Position numbers and translations under genes: made by a program. From the NCBI RefSeq assembly GCF_028736215.1, contig NZ_CP117883.1, positions 6,448,001 to 6,512,000 on the forward strand: a stretch of 64,000 bases of DNA. The letters are read 5' to 3'. How positions within the stretch are numbered: the stretch's first letter is position 1; the number at the start of each line of letters is the position of its first letter. The notes beneath the pieces were generated by a model. It did not search any database. It was not told where the DNA came from and worked only from the letters and a program-made list of their open reading frames with translations. Below, piece by piece: positions 8,028 to 17,292 of this stretch. Source of the DNA: Mucilaginibacter sp. KACC 22773 (lineage in GTDB: Bacteria > Bacteroidota > Bacteroidia > Sphingobacteriales > Sphingobacteriaceae).

Positions 8028-11000
8028 ATGGAGAAAATTTTATTTTACCGGCGGCTGCTACTGCCTGTTTTTATTTTTTTATGGGGCACCCAATTTTGTC
8101 ACGCACAAACGCAAAATCCGGGGCCTATAACACTCAAAAAGGCAAATATCACCTTGGCCGATGTGTTTCAATCCGTTAAAAAACAAACAGGGCTAACAGT
8201 TTTTTACAGCAACAATTTATTAAACGACCGGGAACTGGTTACCGTTGATTTTCAAAATGCCAGTGTGCAGGATGTTTTCACTTTTCTTTTAAAAGGCAAA
8301 AACCTGCGTTATGTATTACGCGATCAGCTTGTCGTAATTGAAAAAGTTGCGGCCGAAAAACCAGTCCCTGCAACACCCAAAAAAGAGCCGGCGCAGGCGC
8401 CATTGCCCAAAACGGTGCAAGGAACTGTTACCGACGAAAAAGGCCTTACCTTGCCAGGCGTAAGTGTTAAAGTAAAAGGTACCGGCATAGGTACCCAGTC
8501 AGATGTTAACGGTAAGTATTCTCTCAATTTAAAAGGAACTGATAAAACTGTTATCACGTTTTCATTTGTAGGATCTAAAACTCAGGAATTTGATTTAAAC
8601 AACTACCAGCCATCAAATGGTACTTATGTGTTAGATGTAACCATTGGTACCGATAAAACCGCATTGGAGGAGGTTGCCATCGTAGCGTATGGTACTCAGA
8701 AAAAGGCGAGCTTAGTGAGCTCTATTACCACTATAAGCCCCAAGCAGCTTAAAGGCCCTTCAAGTAACCTTACCACTATGCTTGCCGGTGTTGTGCCGGG
8801 GATGATATCCTACCAGCGCAGCGGCGAACCGGGCGCTGATAATGCCCAATTTTTTATACGCGGTGTTGGTACCTTTGGTGCCGGTAAAGTTGACCCGCTG
8901 ATTTTAATTGACGGTATAGAATCGTCAACTACAGATCTGGCCCGGTTACAGCCCGATGATATTGCCGGTTTTTCGGTATTAAAAGATGCTACTGCTTCAT
9001 CATTATATGGTGCAAGGGGTGCAAACGGTGTAATATTGGTAACCACTAAACGAGGCGATGTAGGCGCAGTGAAATTCAATGTGCGCGGTGAAAACTCAAC
9101 TTCGTCAAACATCAAGAATATCGACCTGGCCGATAATATTGCTTATATGACTTTGGCCAACGAGGCGGTGCTTACCCGCAATCCGCTGGGCGCCCTGCCT
9201 TACTCGCAAAACAAAATCGACCATACAGCTAATGGCGACGATCCGCTGTTATACCCCAGCAATAACTGGATAAAACAGTTGATAAAAACCAAAACAAGCA
9301 ACCAAAGGTTCAACATGAATGCCAATGGCGGGTCCGAAAAGGCTAAGTACTACCTGGCCATGACCTATAATATTGACAATGGTAACCTGGCCGAAAATAG
9401 CCTCAATAATTTCAGCAATAATATTAAGCTGCAATCATACTCCATTTTATCAAATACCACCTTAAACCTAACCAAAACTACCGAAGTTGTAGTTAGTTTA
9501 AAAGGACAGTTTGATAGCTATCATGGCCCTATAAGTGGCGGCGGGTTTACATTTTTAAATGCTTTATGGAGCAACCCGGTAGCCTTTCCGGCTATTTACC
9601 CAGGCAGTTTATTACCCTATGTAAACCACCCCCTGTTTGGTAATGCTATTATTCCAAGTGGTGGCCTGTATGTCAATCCTTATGCACAGTCGCTTTCAGG
9701 CTTTCAAAGCTCAAACACCAGTACTTTAACCGCACAATTAAATTTAAACCAAAAGTTTGATTTTATTACCCAAGGCTTATCTGCAAGGGTTATGGCCTAT
9801 ACAACCCGCTATTCGTACTTCACCGTGGCACGCCAGTATAGCCCTTATTATTATCAATCAAATGTACTGAACGGACAATTTAACGGCTTAACCTTACTTA
9901 ACGACGGGTCGTCGGGAAGCATAGGCGCCACACCAACCGAGTATTTAACCTATAGCCCGGGGGGCAGCGTATCCAACGCTACTACTTATATCGAAACAGC
10001 CATAAACTACAACCGCACATTTGCCGAGAAGCACGCCATCAGCGGTTTGCTAATTGGTACCATGCGTAATTATCTTACTGCTAATGCGCCAACGTTACAG
10101 TTATCGTTGCCATCGCGTAACCAGGGTGTATCGGGCAGGTTTACTTATGGCTACGATAACCGTTACCTGTTGGAGTTTAACTTTGGCTATAATGGTTCCG
10201 AGCGTTTTGCCAGTAACCACCGTTTTGGGTTTTTCCCATCAGTGGGCGCCGGCTGGGTTGTATCAAACGAGAAGTTTTTTGAACCAATGCTTTCAACCAT
10301 CGATAATCTTAAATTCAGGTTTACTTATGGTTTGGTGGGTAACGACCAGATCGGATCGGCAAACGACAGGTTTTTCTACCTGTCGGATGTTAACTTAAAC
10401 AGCGGGAGCAACGGTCAGTTTGGTACCAATTATACCTATAGCAGGCCTGGTGTGGTTACCTACCGTTATGAAAACCAAAACATTACCTGGGAGCAATCAA
10501 GGCAAACCAATATAGGTATGGATTTAACTATTGCAAAAGACTTTAGTTTAACCTTAGATGCATACCAAAACAAACGGGATAACATTTTAATGGTAAGAAG
10601 CACTATCCCTACTTCTATGGGCTTACAGGCCAACATATCGTCAAACGCGGGTAAATCATCAAGCAAAGGCGTTGATGTTGCCATGGATTACAAGAAAAAT
10701 TTCACCAACTCTTTCTGGATCCAATCGCGCGGAACGCTTACCTACGCTAAAAGCAAACTGTTAAAAAACGAAGAGCCGGTATATAGCGATAACTTAAAAT
10801 ATCTTAGCAGGGTGGGTAACTCACTAAGCCAGATTTATGGCCTTGTTGCCGAGCGTTTATTTATTGACGACGTAGATGTAGCCAACTCACCGGTTCAAAG
10901 TTTTGGCAATTACAAAGCCGGCGATATTAAATACCGCGATATGAATGGCGATGGTAAAATATCCAGTTCAGATGTGGTGCCGATTGGTCATCCGCTTGTG

Positions 11001-11519
11001 CCCGAGATTATTTATGGCTTTGGTTTTTCTGTCGGATATAAAAACTTCGATGTAAGCGCGTTCTTCCAGGGGTCGGCCCGCTCATCGTTTATCATCAACT
11101 CTGCCAATATTTCGCCCTTTTACCTGGTTAATGGGTACCAGTCAAGTACCGGCCTCAACTCTGGCAATCAAAGCGGTTTGCTGAGCTCAATAGCCAATGA
11201 TCACTGGTCAGAAGATAACCGGAACCCATATGCTTTTTGGCCTCGCCTAAGCAGCACTATCCAGGAAAACAACACCCAAACGTCAACATGGTGGTTGCGA
11301 AATGGCTCTTTCCTGAGGTTAAAATCGGCAGAAATTGGATACAATTTCACAAAAAATCAGCTTAAGGGCATCCGTATGAAAAGCGCACGCCTTTATGCCA
11401 ATGGTTTAAACCTGTTAACAGTAACCGGCTTTAAACTGTGGGATCCCGAAATGGGAACTTCAGGTCTGGGATACCCAATTCAAAAGGTGTTTAACTTAGG
11501 CTTAAGGGTAGAATTTTAA
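8028..11519 (+). CDS. SusC/RagA-type TonB-linked outer-membrane transporter with STN domain
   Basis: A 1,163-residue outer-membrane transporter. After a signal peptide (to about residue 27) comes an STN domain (about 35-105, ITLADVFQSVKKQTGLTVFY), then a proline-rich linker, a carboxypeptidase-D-like regulatory domain (about 130-215, VQGTVTDEKGLTLPGVSVKV), a plug (with LIDGIESSTTDLARLQPDDI and DATASSLYGARGANGVILVT), and a long barrel ending in LGLRVEF. The STN domain marks it as a signalling transporter working with the FecR/sigma pair upstream. It takes up an unknown ligand, normally an oligosaccharide, together with the SusD protein encoded 19 bp later. No enzyme in the operon names the substrate. 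Confidence 0.95.
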   Translation: MEKILFYRRLLLPVFIFLWGTQFCHAQTQNPGPITLKKANITLADVFQSVKKQTGLTVFYSNNLLNDRELVTVDFQNASVQDVFTFLLKGKNLRYVLRDQLVVIEKVAAEKPVPATPKKEPAQAPLPKTVQGTVTDEKGLTLPGVSVKVKGTGIGTQSDVNGKYSLNLKGTDKTVITFSFVGSKTQEFDLNNYQPSNGTYVLDVTIGTDKTALEEVAIVAYGTQKKASLVSSITTISPKQLKGPSSNLTTMLAGVVPGMISYQRSGEPGADNAQFFIRGVGTFGAGKVDPLILIDGIESSTTDLARLQPDDIAGFSVLKDATASSLYGARGANGVILVTTKRGDVGAVKFNVRGENSTSSNIKNIDLADNIAYMTLANEAVLTRNPLGALPYSQNKIDHTANGDDPLLYPSNNWIKQLIKTKTSNQRFNMNANGGSEKAKYYLAMTYNIDNGNLAENSLNNFSNNIKLQSYSILSNTTLNLTKTTEVVVSLKGQFDSYHGPISGGGFTFLNALWSNPVAFPAIYPGSLLPYVNHPLFGNAIIPSGGLYVNPYAQSLSGFQSSNTSTLTAQLNLNQKFDFITQGLSARVMAYTTRYSYFTVARQYSPYYYQSNVLNGQFNGLTLLNDGSSGSIGATPTEYLTYSPGGSVSNATTYIETAINYNRTFAEKHAISGLLIGTMRNYLTANAPTLQLSLPSRNQGVSGRFTYGYDNRYLLEFNFGYNGSERFASNHRFGFFPSVGAGWVVSNEKFFEPMLSTIDNLKFRFTYGLVGNDQIGSANDRFFYLSDVNLNSGSNGQFGTNYTYSRPGVVTYRYENQNITWEQSRQTNIGMDLTIAKDFSLTLDAYQNKRDNILMVRSTIPTSMGLQANISSNAGKSSSKGVDVAMDYKKNFTNSFWIQSRGTLTYAKSKLLKNEEPVYSDNLKYLSRVGNSLSQIYGLVAERLFIDDVDVANSPVQSFGNYKAGDIKYRDMNGDGKISSSDVVPIGHPLVPEIIYGFGFSVGYKNFDVSAFFQGSARSSFIINSANISPFYLVNGYQSSTGLNSGNQSGLLSSIANDHWSEDNRNPYAFWPRLSSTIQENNTQTSTWWLRNGSFLRLKSAEIGYNFTKNQLKGIRMKSARLYANGLNLLTVTGFKLWDPEMGTSGLGYPIQKVFNLGLRVEF

Positions 11520-11538
11520 AAGCTTTCAAATCAATTAT

Positions 11539-13515
11539 ATGAAAAGTAATTTTATACAAAAAATTAAGCATACAGTATTAAGTCCCGCACCTAAAGGGTA
11601 TATCGCCCTGCTATCGGTGGCTTTAATGATAATTTTGCCGGCATCGTCATGCAAAAAATCATTCCTGGATGTTGTTCCTGATAACGTATCAACAATAGCC
11701 AACGCTTTTGTTTCAAAAACCGAGGCAGAAAAGTATCTGTTTACCTGTTACTCGTACCTGCCTACAGAAACCGACCCTACCTATAACGTAGGTCTTACAG
11801 CCGGCGATGAAGTTTGGGTAGAAGACCCTGCTGGGCACATTCGGCCAACAAACGTATTGCAGTTGCCAAGGGGTTATCAAAACTCATCAGACCCCATTGC
11901 CAATTATATGAACGGCACCCGCGACGCGGCGGCAAACTACAAAGCCATACGCGATTGTAACGTTTTTATTGAGAACGTAAGTGACCTTAATAAGGTGCGC
12001 GACCTTGACATTGACACCCGCGAACGCTGGATAGCCGAAGCACAGTTTTTGAAGGCTTTTTATCATTTCCAGCTGTTTAGGGCTTACGGGCCAATTCCTA
12101 TTATCGATAAAAACCTGCCAATTGATGCATCGATAGATGAGGTAAGGGTAAAACGTCGCCCGGTTGATGAAGTAGTAAATTATATTGCCGGTTTATATGA
12201 CCTGGCCGCAGCAAAACTGCCCCTAACCATCAGGAACGAAGGCAGCGAACTGGGCCGCGTTACCAAAGCTGCAGCTTTAAGCATGAAAGCAAAGTTGCTG
12301 GTTACTGCTGCAAGCCCACTGTTTAATGGTAACCCCGATTACAATTCGTTCAAGAATAAAGATGGCGAGCAGCTATTTAATTCTACCTACAGTGCTCAAA
12401 AATGGCAGCTTGCGGCTGATGCCTGTAAAGCAGCCATTGATTTTTGCGAGGCGCAAAACATACAGTTGTACACTTTCCCTGCACCAACCCTGCCGCTTAG
12501 CCAAACTACCATGACGCAAATGAGCATCAGGAACGCGATGAGCGAAAAATGGAACGACGAACTGATATGGGGTTTAACTGCCGACAATAATATCAACTAT
12601 AATTCATTCTTCCAGTCGATGTGTGCAGGCCAGTATGATTTTAATAATGCGGATGCTGCAAAATCGGCAAACCGCCCGTTAATGGGGCCCACTATAAAAA
12701 TGGCCAAAATGTTTTATACTAAAAACGGGGTGCCTATTAATGAAGATAAAACACTTGATTTCAGCAATATATCGCAATTGCGTGTTGGTACTCACGACGA
12801 GCGCTTTAACATTAAAGAAGGCGAAACTACTGCCCGGTTGAATTTTGACCGTGAGCCACGTTACTATGCCGACCTGGGGTTTGACCGTGGTGTATGGTAT
12901 ATGGCTAATAGCCCTACCAAAACCGACGAAAATACCTGGTGGATGAAGGCCCGCGGTGCCGAAGTAGGCCAATCCTCGCCTATCCCCATTGCCGGCTTTT
13001 ATATGAAAAAAGCGCTTAACTGGCATTATGAGTGGGCAACAGTTACCTATCTGAATTACCCTTGGCCCGAAATGCGCCTTTCTGATCTGTATTTACTTTA
13101 TGCCGAAGCATTAAACGAAGCCCAGGGGCCGGTAGCCGATGTATACACATATGTAAACCGTATACGGGCAAGGGCTGGCTTACCTACCGTACAGGAATCA
13201 TGGACAAACTATAGCATCAACCCAACCAAGTACACTACAAAAGAAGGAATGCGATCAATCATTCAGCGCGAACGCTCATTGGAGCTTTGCTTTGAAGGCC
13301 ATCGTTTTTGGGATTTGTTGCGCTGGAAAACTGCTGGTGCCGAGCTAAATGGAAACGTAACAGGATGGACTATAAATGAAAATTCGCCCGAATTGTATTA
13401 TCGTGAACGATCAATCTTTTCGAGGCATTTTGTAATCCCGCGCGATTATTTATGGCCAATACAGGAAAGCGACCTGTTGGTTAATCAAAACCTGGTGCAA
13501 AACCCTAACTGGTAA
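11539..13515 (+). CDS. SusD/RagB-type surface glycan-binding lipoprotein
   Basis: A 658-residue lipoprotein with the lipobox ASSC near residue 38 after an unusually long leader. The N-terminal SusD region carries KSFLDVVPDN and the later tetratricopeptide-like helices (WIAEAQFLKAFYHFQLFRAY). The C-terminal RagB region shows WPEMRLSDLYLLYAEALNEA, the hallmark of the family, then RERSLELCFEGHRFWDLLRW. It should cap the SusC barrel and capture the ligand at the surface. It is longer than typical SusD proteins (about 500-600), with extra loops that may shape its specificity. Confidence 0.95.
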   Translation: MKSNFIQKIKHTVLSPAPKGYIALLSVALMIILPASSCKKSFLDVVPDNVSTIANAFVSKTEAEKYLFTCYSYLPTETDPTYNVGLTAGDEVWVEDPAGHIRPTNVLQLPRGYQNSSDPIANYMNGTRDAAANYKAIRDCNVFIENVSDLNKVRDLDIDTRERWIAEAQFLKAFYHFQLFRAYGPIPIIDKNLPIDASIDEVRVKRRPVDEVVNYIAGLYDLAAAKLPLTIRNEGSELGRVTKAAALSMKAKLLVTAASPLFNGNPDYNSFKNKDGEQLFNSTYSAQKWQLAADACKAAIDFCEAQNIQLYTFPAPTLPLSQTTMTQMSIRNAMSEKWNDELIWGLTADNNINYNSFFQSMCAGQYDFNNADAAKSANRPLMGPTIKMAKMFYTKNGVPINEDKTLDFSNISQLRVGTHDERFNIKEGETTARLNFDREPRYYADLGFDRGVWYMANSPTKTDENTWWMKARGAEVGQSSPIPIAGFYMKKALNWHYEWATVTYLNYPWPEMRLSDLYLLYAEALNEAQGPVADVYTYVNRIRARAGLPTVQESWTNYSINPTKYTTKEGMRSIIQRERSLELCFEGHRFWDLLRWKTAGAELNGNVTGWTINENSPELYYRERSIFSRHFVIPRDYLWPIQESDLLVNQNLVQNPNW

Positions 13516-13554
13516 ATATATAGCAATAATATGTTTAACAATAAAAACATTAAA

Positions 13555-14760
13555 ATGGAAACAATGAAATTACGGGTGGCTTTCTATATTGGGCTATTAG
13601 CAATAATGGTAACCGGCTGCAAGCAGGAAACACTCAATAAAGCTACCATAACCAATAATAATGCCCCCGGCGTTGTTAGCAACGTACAGGTACAAAACCA
13701 AAACGGCGCAGCCAGCTTAACATACACGCTGCCCGGCGATCCCGACCTTTTTTATGTAAGAGCTGTTTATGAAATAGCTCCTGGTAAAACACGCGAAGTA
13801 GTGGCATCGCACTATACCAACACATTAACTGTTGACGGCTTTGGCGATACGCTGGCCCACGTAGTAAAACTATATGCTGTAAACTCGAGCGAAAAGGCAT
13901 CAGCCCCGGTTACTGTTACCGTTAACCCGCTAACACCACCCTTCATCCTGGCCTTCCGGTCGCTTAAAGTAACGGCTACTTTTGGAGGCTTTAATGTAAC
14001 CTGCGATAACTCTACCAAAGACAATCTGGCTATTGTACCAATGGTTGATACAGCTAATAATGGTTTATTTGTGCAGCCAAAAGGAATGGACAACATTTAC
14101 AGCAACAGCGTTTTAATTAAAGCAGCTGTAAGAGGGCAGCCTGCTGTTGAAAGGAAATACGCGTTTTTTGTAAGAGACAGGTTTTTAAACCGCTCCGACA
14201 CTTTGTTTTTAACCCTCACACCATTTTACGAAGAGCAGTTTTCAAAATCCGATTGGTCGCCTTATGTATTGCCTGGCGACGCTACCAACCTGTATTCATA
14301 TACCGATCTTACTAAAATTTGGGATGGTAATTTTACCGGCGGCTGGCCAAATTGCTTGTTTACCGTTGAAAGCGCCAGCAGCCCGCAAATGGTAACGTTT
14401 GATTTAGGCAAGCAACGAATATTGAGCCGTTTTATAATGAACCCGTTCCTGGAGATTGGTAATGTATACTACGTAAGAGGTAACTTAAAAGATTTTGAAA
14501 TATGGGGATCAAACACACCTAATGTAAACGGTGCCTTAGATGGTTCATGGACCAAACTGTTAACCTGCAATATTGTAAAACCATCCGGGTCGCCATCAGG
14601 TACCGAAACAGCTGCCGATTACAAATATGCACATGATGGCTGGGGCTTTGATTTTCCGGCGGGGATAAGCGCATACCGGTATATCAGGATCAGGAGCCTG
14701 CACAACTGGACAGGATCATACTTTATGAGTATCAGTGAATTTACCCTATTTGGAAAGTAG
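13555..14760 (+). CDS. SusE-position lipoprotein with DUF4959, DUF5126 and DUF5000-like domains
   Basis: A surface lipoprotein in the operon with SusC/D. I chose the ATG at 13555; the frame is open from 13531. The lipobox is MVTGC. By eye the domain order is an FN3-like DUF4959 (VSNVQVQNQNGAASLTYTLP), a central DUF5126 (ILAFRSLKVTATFGGFNVTC) and a C-terminal discoidin-like DUF5000 (WPNCLFTVESASSPQMVTFD, then YRYIRIRSLHNWTGSYFMSI). The last resembles F5/8-type carbohydrate-binding folds. It is probably an auxiliary glycan-binding protein. The domain names are recalled, not searched. Confidence 0.85.
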   Translation: METMKLRVAFYIGLLAIMVTGCKQETLNKATITNNNAPGVVSNVQVQNQNGAASLTYTLPGDPDLFYVRAVYEIAPGKTREVVASHYTNTLTVDGFGDTLAHVVKLYAVNSSEKASAPVTVTVNPLTPPFILAFRSLKVTATFGGFNVTCDNSTKDNLAIVPMVDTANNGLFVQPKGMDNIYSNSVLIKAAVRGQPAVERKYAFFVRDRFLNRSDTLFLTLTPFYEEQFSKSDWSPYVLPGDATNLYSYTDLTKIWDGNFTGGWPNCLFTVESASSPQMVTFDLGKQRILSRFIMNPFLEIGNVYYVRGNLKDFEIWGSNTPNVNGALDGSWTKLLTCNIVKPSGSPSGTETAADYKYAHDGWGFDFPAGISAYRYIRIRSLHNWTGSYFMSISEFTLFGK

Positions 14761-14761
14761 T

Positions 14762-14783
14762 AAATGTTTGCAAACATTTTTTC
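14762..14783 (+). promoter_or_regulatory. Perfect 18-bp palindrome followed by a T-run, inside the SusCD operon
   Basis: AAATGTTTGCAAACATTT at 14762-14779 is perfectly palindromic and followed by TTT. It could be a weak terminator or processing hairpin that lowers expression of the last gene, or a protein-binding site. Confidence 0.4.
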
Positions 14784-14798
14784 AATTAAATTTTGATC

Positions 14799-16049
14799 AT
14801 GAAACATTATAAAAAAGCATCATACCTCCTTTTAGTGTTAACGGCATTTATTATGAGCGCCTGCACTAAAATGGATGATTACAAAAAGAAATACGAGCCC
14901 AACGGCCCGATCATATACCCGGGCAAGCTCGACTCGGTACAGGTTTTTTCGGGCAAAAACCGGGTGCTATTAACCGGGCTTTTTACATCCGATCCTAAAA
15001 TTGTTAAGTACACGGTGTATTGGAACAGCAAGCAGGATTCGATAGTTACACCCGTAACCCGTACATCGGGCGTTGACACCGCAAGGCTATATATCCCCGG
15101 CTTACCAGAGGGTGTAATGACCTTCGAGATTCGCACGTATGATAACGCCGGGCATATATCTATACCGGTTACCTTAGCCGGAAACGTATATGGCAGCCTG
15201 TACCAAAGCTCGCTCATTAACCGCGGCATAGCCAAGGCTGAGTTACAAAATGATGGATCGGCCCTGATTAACTGGGCCGATGTTAATGCCGACGACGGCT
15301 TGATTTCGATGGAGATTAAGTACACCGATGCTGCCAGCAAACAGCATGATACCTTAATAACATCAGTGCCAACAGGCTTAAGCACATCCCTGCCTAAATT
15401 TAAAGCAGGGAGCTCTATTAGCTACCGCACAGCCTTTAAGCCAAACAAAACGGCTATTGATACTTTTTATGTAGATTATCAAACCCACAGTGTAAAGGCC
15501 GAGGTAACCAGCATTTATTTATCAAACGTAAGCAGCCCCTTTCAAAGGGCTACCTTTGACGGAAGGTGGGGTACCCTTGCCGCGCCATGGATTACAAATG
15601 CAGCCGCCAAAAACAAAGATAATGGCGTTAACGGTGGCTATAGTTCAGATGCCGGTGGCGTTATTAACTGGGAAACCTGGAACAATACACCTGTTGTAAA
15701 TGGTATCCTTTATCAGCCTACCTCTTCGGCCTTACCTGCCGGAAATTATATTGTTTCATTTGATGCATATTCAGAAGTTCAATCTAATTCAACGGTTTAT
15801 TGTGTAGCGGCAGCAGGCGGCAACGGCCTCCCGGTACTTGCAAACCTATCTACAGCATTAGGTTATGTGGGTATGTATAACAGCGCCAACGTAGGCGCAA
15901 CAAGCCCAAGTTCAAGGGAAACAAGAAGTTTTACGTTTACACTTACCAGCCCCCAGGTTGTATCAATCGGATTTTTAGGAAACATTGTAGGCAACGGCAA
16001 CCCCGGCAACTATTTCCAGGTATTTAGTATCAAATTATATAAAAACTAA
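14799..16049 (+). CDS. SusF-position lipoprotein with DUF4998 and DUF5013-like domains
   Basis: The last gene of the SusC/D operon, about 416 residues from the ATG at 14799 (a TTG lies 6 bp upstream). The lipobox is MSAC. Residues about 25-220 show DUF4998 features: MDDYKKKYEPNGPIIYPGKL, then tandem FN3-like strands (KIVKYTVYWNSKQDSIV). The C-terminal 190 residues look like the lectin-like DUF5013 (FDGRWGTLAAPWITNAAAK, later LPAGNYIVSFDAYSEVQSNS). It is probably another surface glycan-binding protein. A GU-containing terminator follows, so the unit ends without a glycosidase. Confidence 0.85.
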   Translation: MKHYKKASYLLLVLTAFIMSACTKMDDYKKKYEPNGPIIYPGKLDSVQVFSGKNRVLLTGLFTSDPKIVKYTVYWNSKQDSIVTPVTRTSGVDTARLYIPGLPEGVMTFEIRTYDNAGHISIPVTLAGNVYGSLYQSSLINRGIAKAELQNDGSALINWADVNADDGLISMEIKYTDAASKQHDTLITSVPTGLSTSLPKFKAGSSISYRTAFKPNKTAIDTFYVDYQTHSVKAEVTSIYLSNVSSPFQRATFDGRWGTLAAPWITNAAAKNKDNGVNGGYSSDAGGVINWETWNNTPVVNGILYQPTSSALPAGNYIVSFDAYSEVQSNSTVYCVAAAGGNGLPVLANLSTALGYVGMYNSANVGATSPSSRETRSFTFTLTSPQVVSIGFLGNIVGNGNPGNYFQVFSIKLYKN

Positions 16050-16071
16050 CCCCTGGTTTTTATTCAAAGTG

Positions 16072-16108
16072 AAGCCGTCTCATAAGTAATTATGGGGCGG
16101 CTTTTTGT
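16072..16108 (+). terminator. Rho-independent terminator of the SusCD operon
   Basis: A 14-bp stem (AAGCCGTCTCATAA with TTATGGGGCGGCTT, using G-U pairs) and a 4-nt loop, followed by TTTTGTTT. Confidence 0.8.
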
Positions 16109-16258
16109 TTATTTAAATTTAAGATGAAGGGAAAACCGGGTCTCTGTAAAACCCCAGCGGCAAATTTAATCAACACCTTGCTTATTGAATTTTACACGTA
16201 TATTTATATACCCCTTAAATAACTGTTTATCTTTTATTTACACCTTAACCACCTTACC

Positions 16259-17071
16259 ATGGAAACTAAACGCGACTGGCTGGATTATGTAGATATCATT
16301 GTTAAAATACTGGGAGGGACCATTCTTGTTGGTGTGCTATCTGTTTTAGACAGCACAAATAAACTTAAACAGCAGGAGATAGATAATTCATTAAAATATG
16401 GCGAGTTTACCAAATCGTTAATGCAGGATTTGCTTACACAGGATTCATCTCATTTAAAAAGCGATGTCGCCCTTATTACCTTAAACCGTACCATCGGGGA
16501 GCGCGATCCCAAATTAATTGCAGATTTAGGCGCAAGGATAATTGAAAATTTTTTGGAAGATAAAGTACAAAGCGACCGGAGTACCATGCGCACCATAGTT
16601 GCCATTGTTAAAGAACGCGATACCGCTACCTACAATGCCGTTAAAGTTTTGATTGACGACTATAACAGCAGGGCAGCCGTTGTAACGCCAATAAAAAACG
16701 AAATGGCGGTTAAGGACACGCAGAGCATTGTACAAAACATTACCGATAAATCATGGGCCAAACTAACGCTTATACCCGCAAAAGCTACCGTTTTTATCCA
16801 GGTGAACAACCGCAATGACAACACCCTTGCGTTGGCTGGGAATTTACAAAAAGAATTAAATGACAAGGGTTTTAATGCTCCCGGGATTGAGGCCATTACA
16901 AAATTCCCGTTTCAAAACTCCATCCGGTATTTTTATGCTTCGGATGAAAACGCCGCAAAACAAGTTCAGGCCTATGTGCAAAGCATTTTGAAACTAAACA
17001 TTAAAATACAAAAGGTAAATAATTACAAAACGCGAAACGGCCTTATTGAACTTTGGGTAAACTTGAATTAG
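16259..17071 (+). CDS. Hypothetical protein with a short N-terminal membrane segment and a LytR_C/SPOR-like C-terminus
   Basis: A 270-residue protein I cannot name. Residues about 10-30 (VDIIVKILGGTILVGVLSVL) could form a single membrane segment. The middle is helical and charged. Residues about 178-262 begin with TVFIQVNNRNDNTLALAGNL and then have a beta-alpha-beta pattern with ALAGNLQKELNDKGFNAPGI, reminiscent of the LytR_C domain or of SPOR-like repeats that bind cell-wall material. This resemblance is a reading of pattern only. It stands alone between two unrelated units. Confidence 0.7.
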   Translation: METKRDWLDYVDIIVKILGGTILVGVLSVLDSTNKLKQQEIDNSLKYGEFTKSLMQDLLTQDSSHLKSDVALITLNRTIGERDPKLIADLGARIIENFLEDKVQSDRSTMRTIVAIVKERDTATYNAVKVLIDDYNSRAAVVTPIKNEMAVKDTQSIVQNITDKSWAKLTLIPAKATVFIQVNNRNDNTLALAGNLQKELNDKGFNAPGIEAITKFPFQNSIRYFYASDENAAKQVQAYVQSILKLNIKIQKVNNYKTRNGLIELWVNLN

Positions 17072-17292
17072 GCTGCTTTGTATTCAAGCATTTTCTTGCC
17101 AGTGAGGGGCCATCTTTTGGGGTAATAAATTTAAAAGACCATTCCAGGCCACAACGCCAGAAAAAATAAGCAAATCACTTTTGCGCCACTGCCATCTTTG
17201 TGCGGAAATCTCTTAACTCAACAGTATTGTAGAAGCCCACGGGCGGACGAAAGCGATCATGAGCCATATGATCTGTCAACTATAAGCCAAAA

